Below are positions 52,552 to 53,709 of a DNA stretch of 53,709 nt, piece after piece. The stretch's first letter is position 1; each line of letters starts with the position of its first letter. Made by a program: the position numbers and the translations under genes. The notes beneath the pieces are model-generated. The model saw nothing but the letters and a program-made list of their open reading frames with translations. It did no database searches and was not told the DNA's origin. The DNA comes from Verrucomicrobiota bacterium (GTDB taxonomy: Bacteria; Verrucomicrobiota; Verrucomicrobiia; Limisphaerales; UBA1319). The stretch is taken from positions 1 through 53,709 of the forward strand of contig JAKLFB010000041.1 of NCBI GenBank assembly GCA_022711435.1, given 5' to 3'.

Positions 52552-53709
52552 GGCCCGATGGATGTATTTTACAGATGAGATTTTTAAAGCAGCACTTTAG
52601 TATTCTCAAGCACCGAATCGGGCCTCAACCACCGACAGCCCTGTCGCTGTTTGCGGATCGATGCCAATTGCCAGGCTTGTTATGTTGGCTAAATCAACGG
52701 GATGAAACCAATCCATAATTGGTTCCTAAACCTCATTAACTAACCCCCGTTTCGACTCTTCCGCTCAAGCCAACATATGGGATAGCAGACATGAGATATG
52801 GGAATAGATCCGGCGTTTCGTCATCCCCCGATTTCTATTGGCTCCTCTTCGGCCTCCTCTTGCCCCCAATCGCATCCGCCCTCCCAGGCCCGCAATGACA
52901 GGGCATTTGGCGAAATTCCCGGCTTCCGAGAGGAGCCCTATAATATGCAGTAAGAAGAAGTACTAAGATATAATGATATATAATATATCATTTAATGTTA
53001 TACATCACTGCAATGATGATGATACATACAACAAAAATCGCATTCCTGTTGACAAACATTTTTTCCCTCTAACAATAATCGTGCGTAGGTCGTACTCGGT
53101 TTTTAGGTGGAGGACCGCTTCGGCCTTGCCCGCGCGCGACCTCTCATGCGGTCGGCCGCGGCCGCGAGTAGTCCGGCGCGGCTTATTAGTCCGCGTCGAA
53201 GTTGCATAATATGCTGTCATGAAGAAGTCGTTTCTTCTGCTGTTGGGCGTTCTGAAAGGCCTGAAAATAATTTGCATTATTGAAAAAGATCGGCCGCGCA
53301 TTGCGTATACACAGATGGGCAGACGACCCTAAATGCTCATATGGATAACATGCCGCAGAGTCATGAAACATCGGGGACGCGTCCGATCGCCCGTCATGAA
53401 CGGAATGATGGACGATCCCCGAGCCTGCCCGCCAACCTGAGCCAGCCAGCAAGCCATGAACGAGAATCCGAATTACTGCGAGCCGATGGTGTGTGTTGTA
53501 ACCAATTCGAGAACAACTGATAACGTGCAAAAAACACCAAAGAAACCGGCCAGGAAAGGCGAGTCCGCTGCCAGCCATCCCCTGTGTTGGCGGCGGCGTA
53601 AACATGGGGTGAAAATGGCGGTTTGAAAATGCAGGTAGTGGGGAGGGGGGTACAACAAACGGGCGGCAGGTTGCGAGTCTGCCGCCGAGCGGAGAGGTGA
53701 AGGAGATTT
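52552..53709. other. Non-coding, partly AT-rich region with inverted repeats and only tiny open frames
   Basis: No convincing gene. An AT-rich block (~52940-53090) holds a 10-bp perfect palindrome AATGATATAT-A-ATATATCATT (52972-52992). Other inverted pairs are TATGTTGGCT/AGCCAACATA (52681-52690, 52768-52777), AACCAAT/ATTGGTT (~52706-52724) and a hairpin GGCGGCAG/CTGCCGCC (53662-53686) near the edge. Small plus-strand frames at 53219-53332 (37 aa, MKKSFLLLLGVLKG...), 53341-53520 (59 aa) and 53525-53626 (33 aa, GTG start) have no ribosome sites or family features. Composition differs from the rest of the window, hinting at foreign or degraded DNA. Confidence 0.5.

Noticed and set aside
53219..53626. 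Three tiny plus-strand open frames (37, 59 and 33 codons)
   Set aside because: No ribosome sites, no recognisable families and biased composition; kept only as a note in the non-coding region entry.

Overview
This window is a high-GC chromosomal segment that looks like Verrucomicrobiota (or a close PVC relative, probably from an environmental genome). The evidence is the gene repertoire: twin-arginine Gfo/Idh/MocA oxidoreductases, a NIPSNAP protein, a UroD-family protein, a sulfatase, an FG-GAP plus DUF1080 protein, an autotransporter-associated beta-strand repeat protein, a prepilin-like protein, and several very large secreted proteins that share a C-terminal 'LSW...Y.V......W....RFYRL' type domain. 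The taxon is inferred from content; no rRNA is present.

Layout. 1-2107 (minus): FG-GAP/DUF1080/FN3 protein running off the left edge. 2108-3451: gene-poor stretch with a truncated beta-propeller gene between 27-bp inverted repeats, and a run of hairpin repeats. 3452-7684: 1410-aa surface protein ending at a clear terminator. 7833-16698: oxidoreductase, HEAT-repeat protein, UroD-family protein, ABC exporter, and a small secreted protein coupled to a matrixin-type metalloprotease. Two copies of a ~272-bp non-autonomous element (MITE) are inserted here. Two further fragments of the same element lie at 47.5 kb and 51.1 kb.

16833-27723 is a complete type I-G (formerly I-U) CRISPR-Cas locus, all on the plus strand: cas3 with its HD domain at the C-terminus, an unassigned 134-aa gene, cas8g/csx17, cas7g/csb1, csb2 (Cas5-Cas6), a cas4-cas1 fusion, cas2, a leader and six identical 36-bp repeats with five spacers. 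The genes overlap or nearly touch, so they look like one operon. Cas1, Cas2 and Cas4 would acquire spacers, Csb2 would process crRNA, Cas8g/Csb1/Csb2 would form the surveillance complex, and Cas3 would degrade the target. The 134-aa protein is the part I cannot assign to a known component.

27776-43060 holds a decayed YjbQ gene, NIPSNAP and Gfo/Idh/MocA genes (minus), then a plus-strand run of exported proteins: alkaline phosphatase, two proteins sharing a laminin-G-like module, a sulfatase and a frameshifted golvesin/amidase gene. 43072-50496 holds an EF-P family protein lacking the usual tip lysine, a 1260-aa beta-strand repeat protein, a radical SAM-methyltransferase fusion and a prepilin-like protein. 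tRNA-Ser(GCT) at 50649 is followed by sparse DNA, a MITE fragment, an AAA/DUF4143 ATPase and a ~1.1-kb partly AT-rich region without convincing genes. The latter could be island or element debris next to the tRNA.
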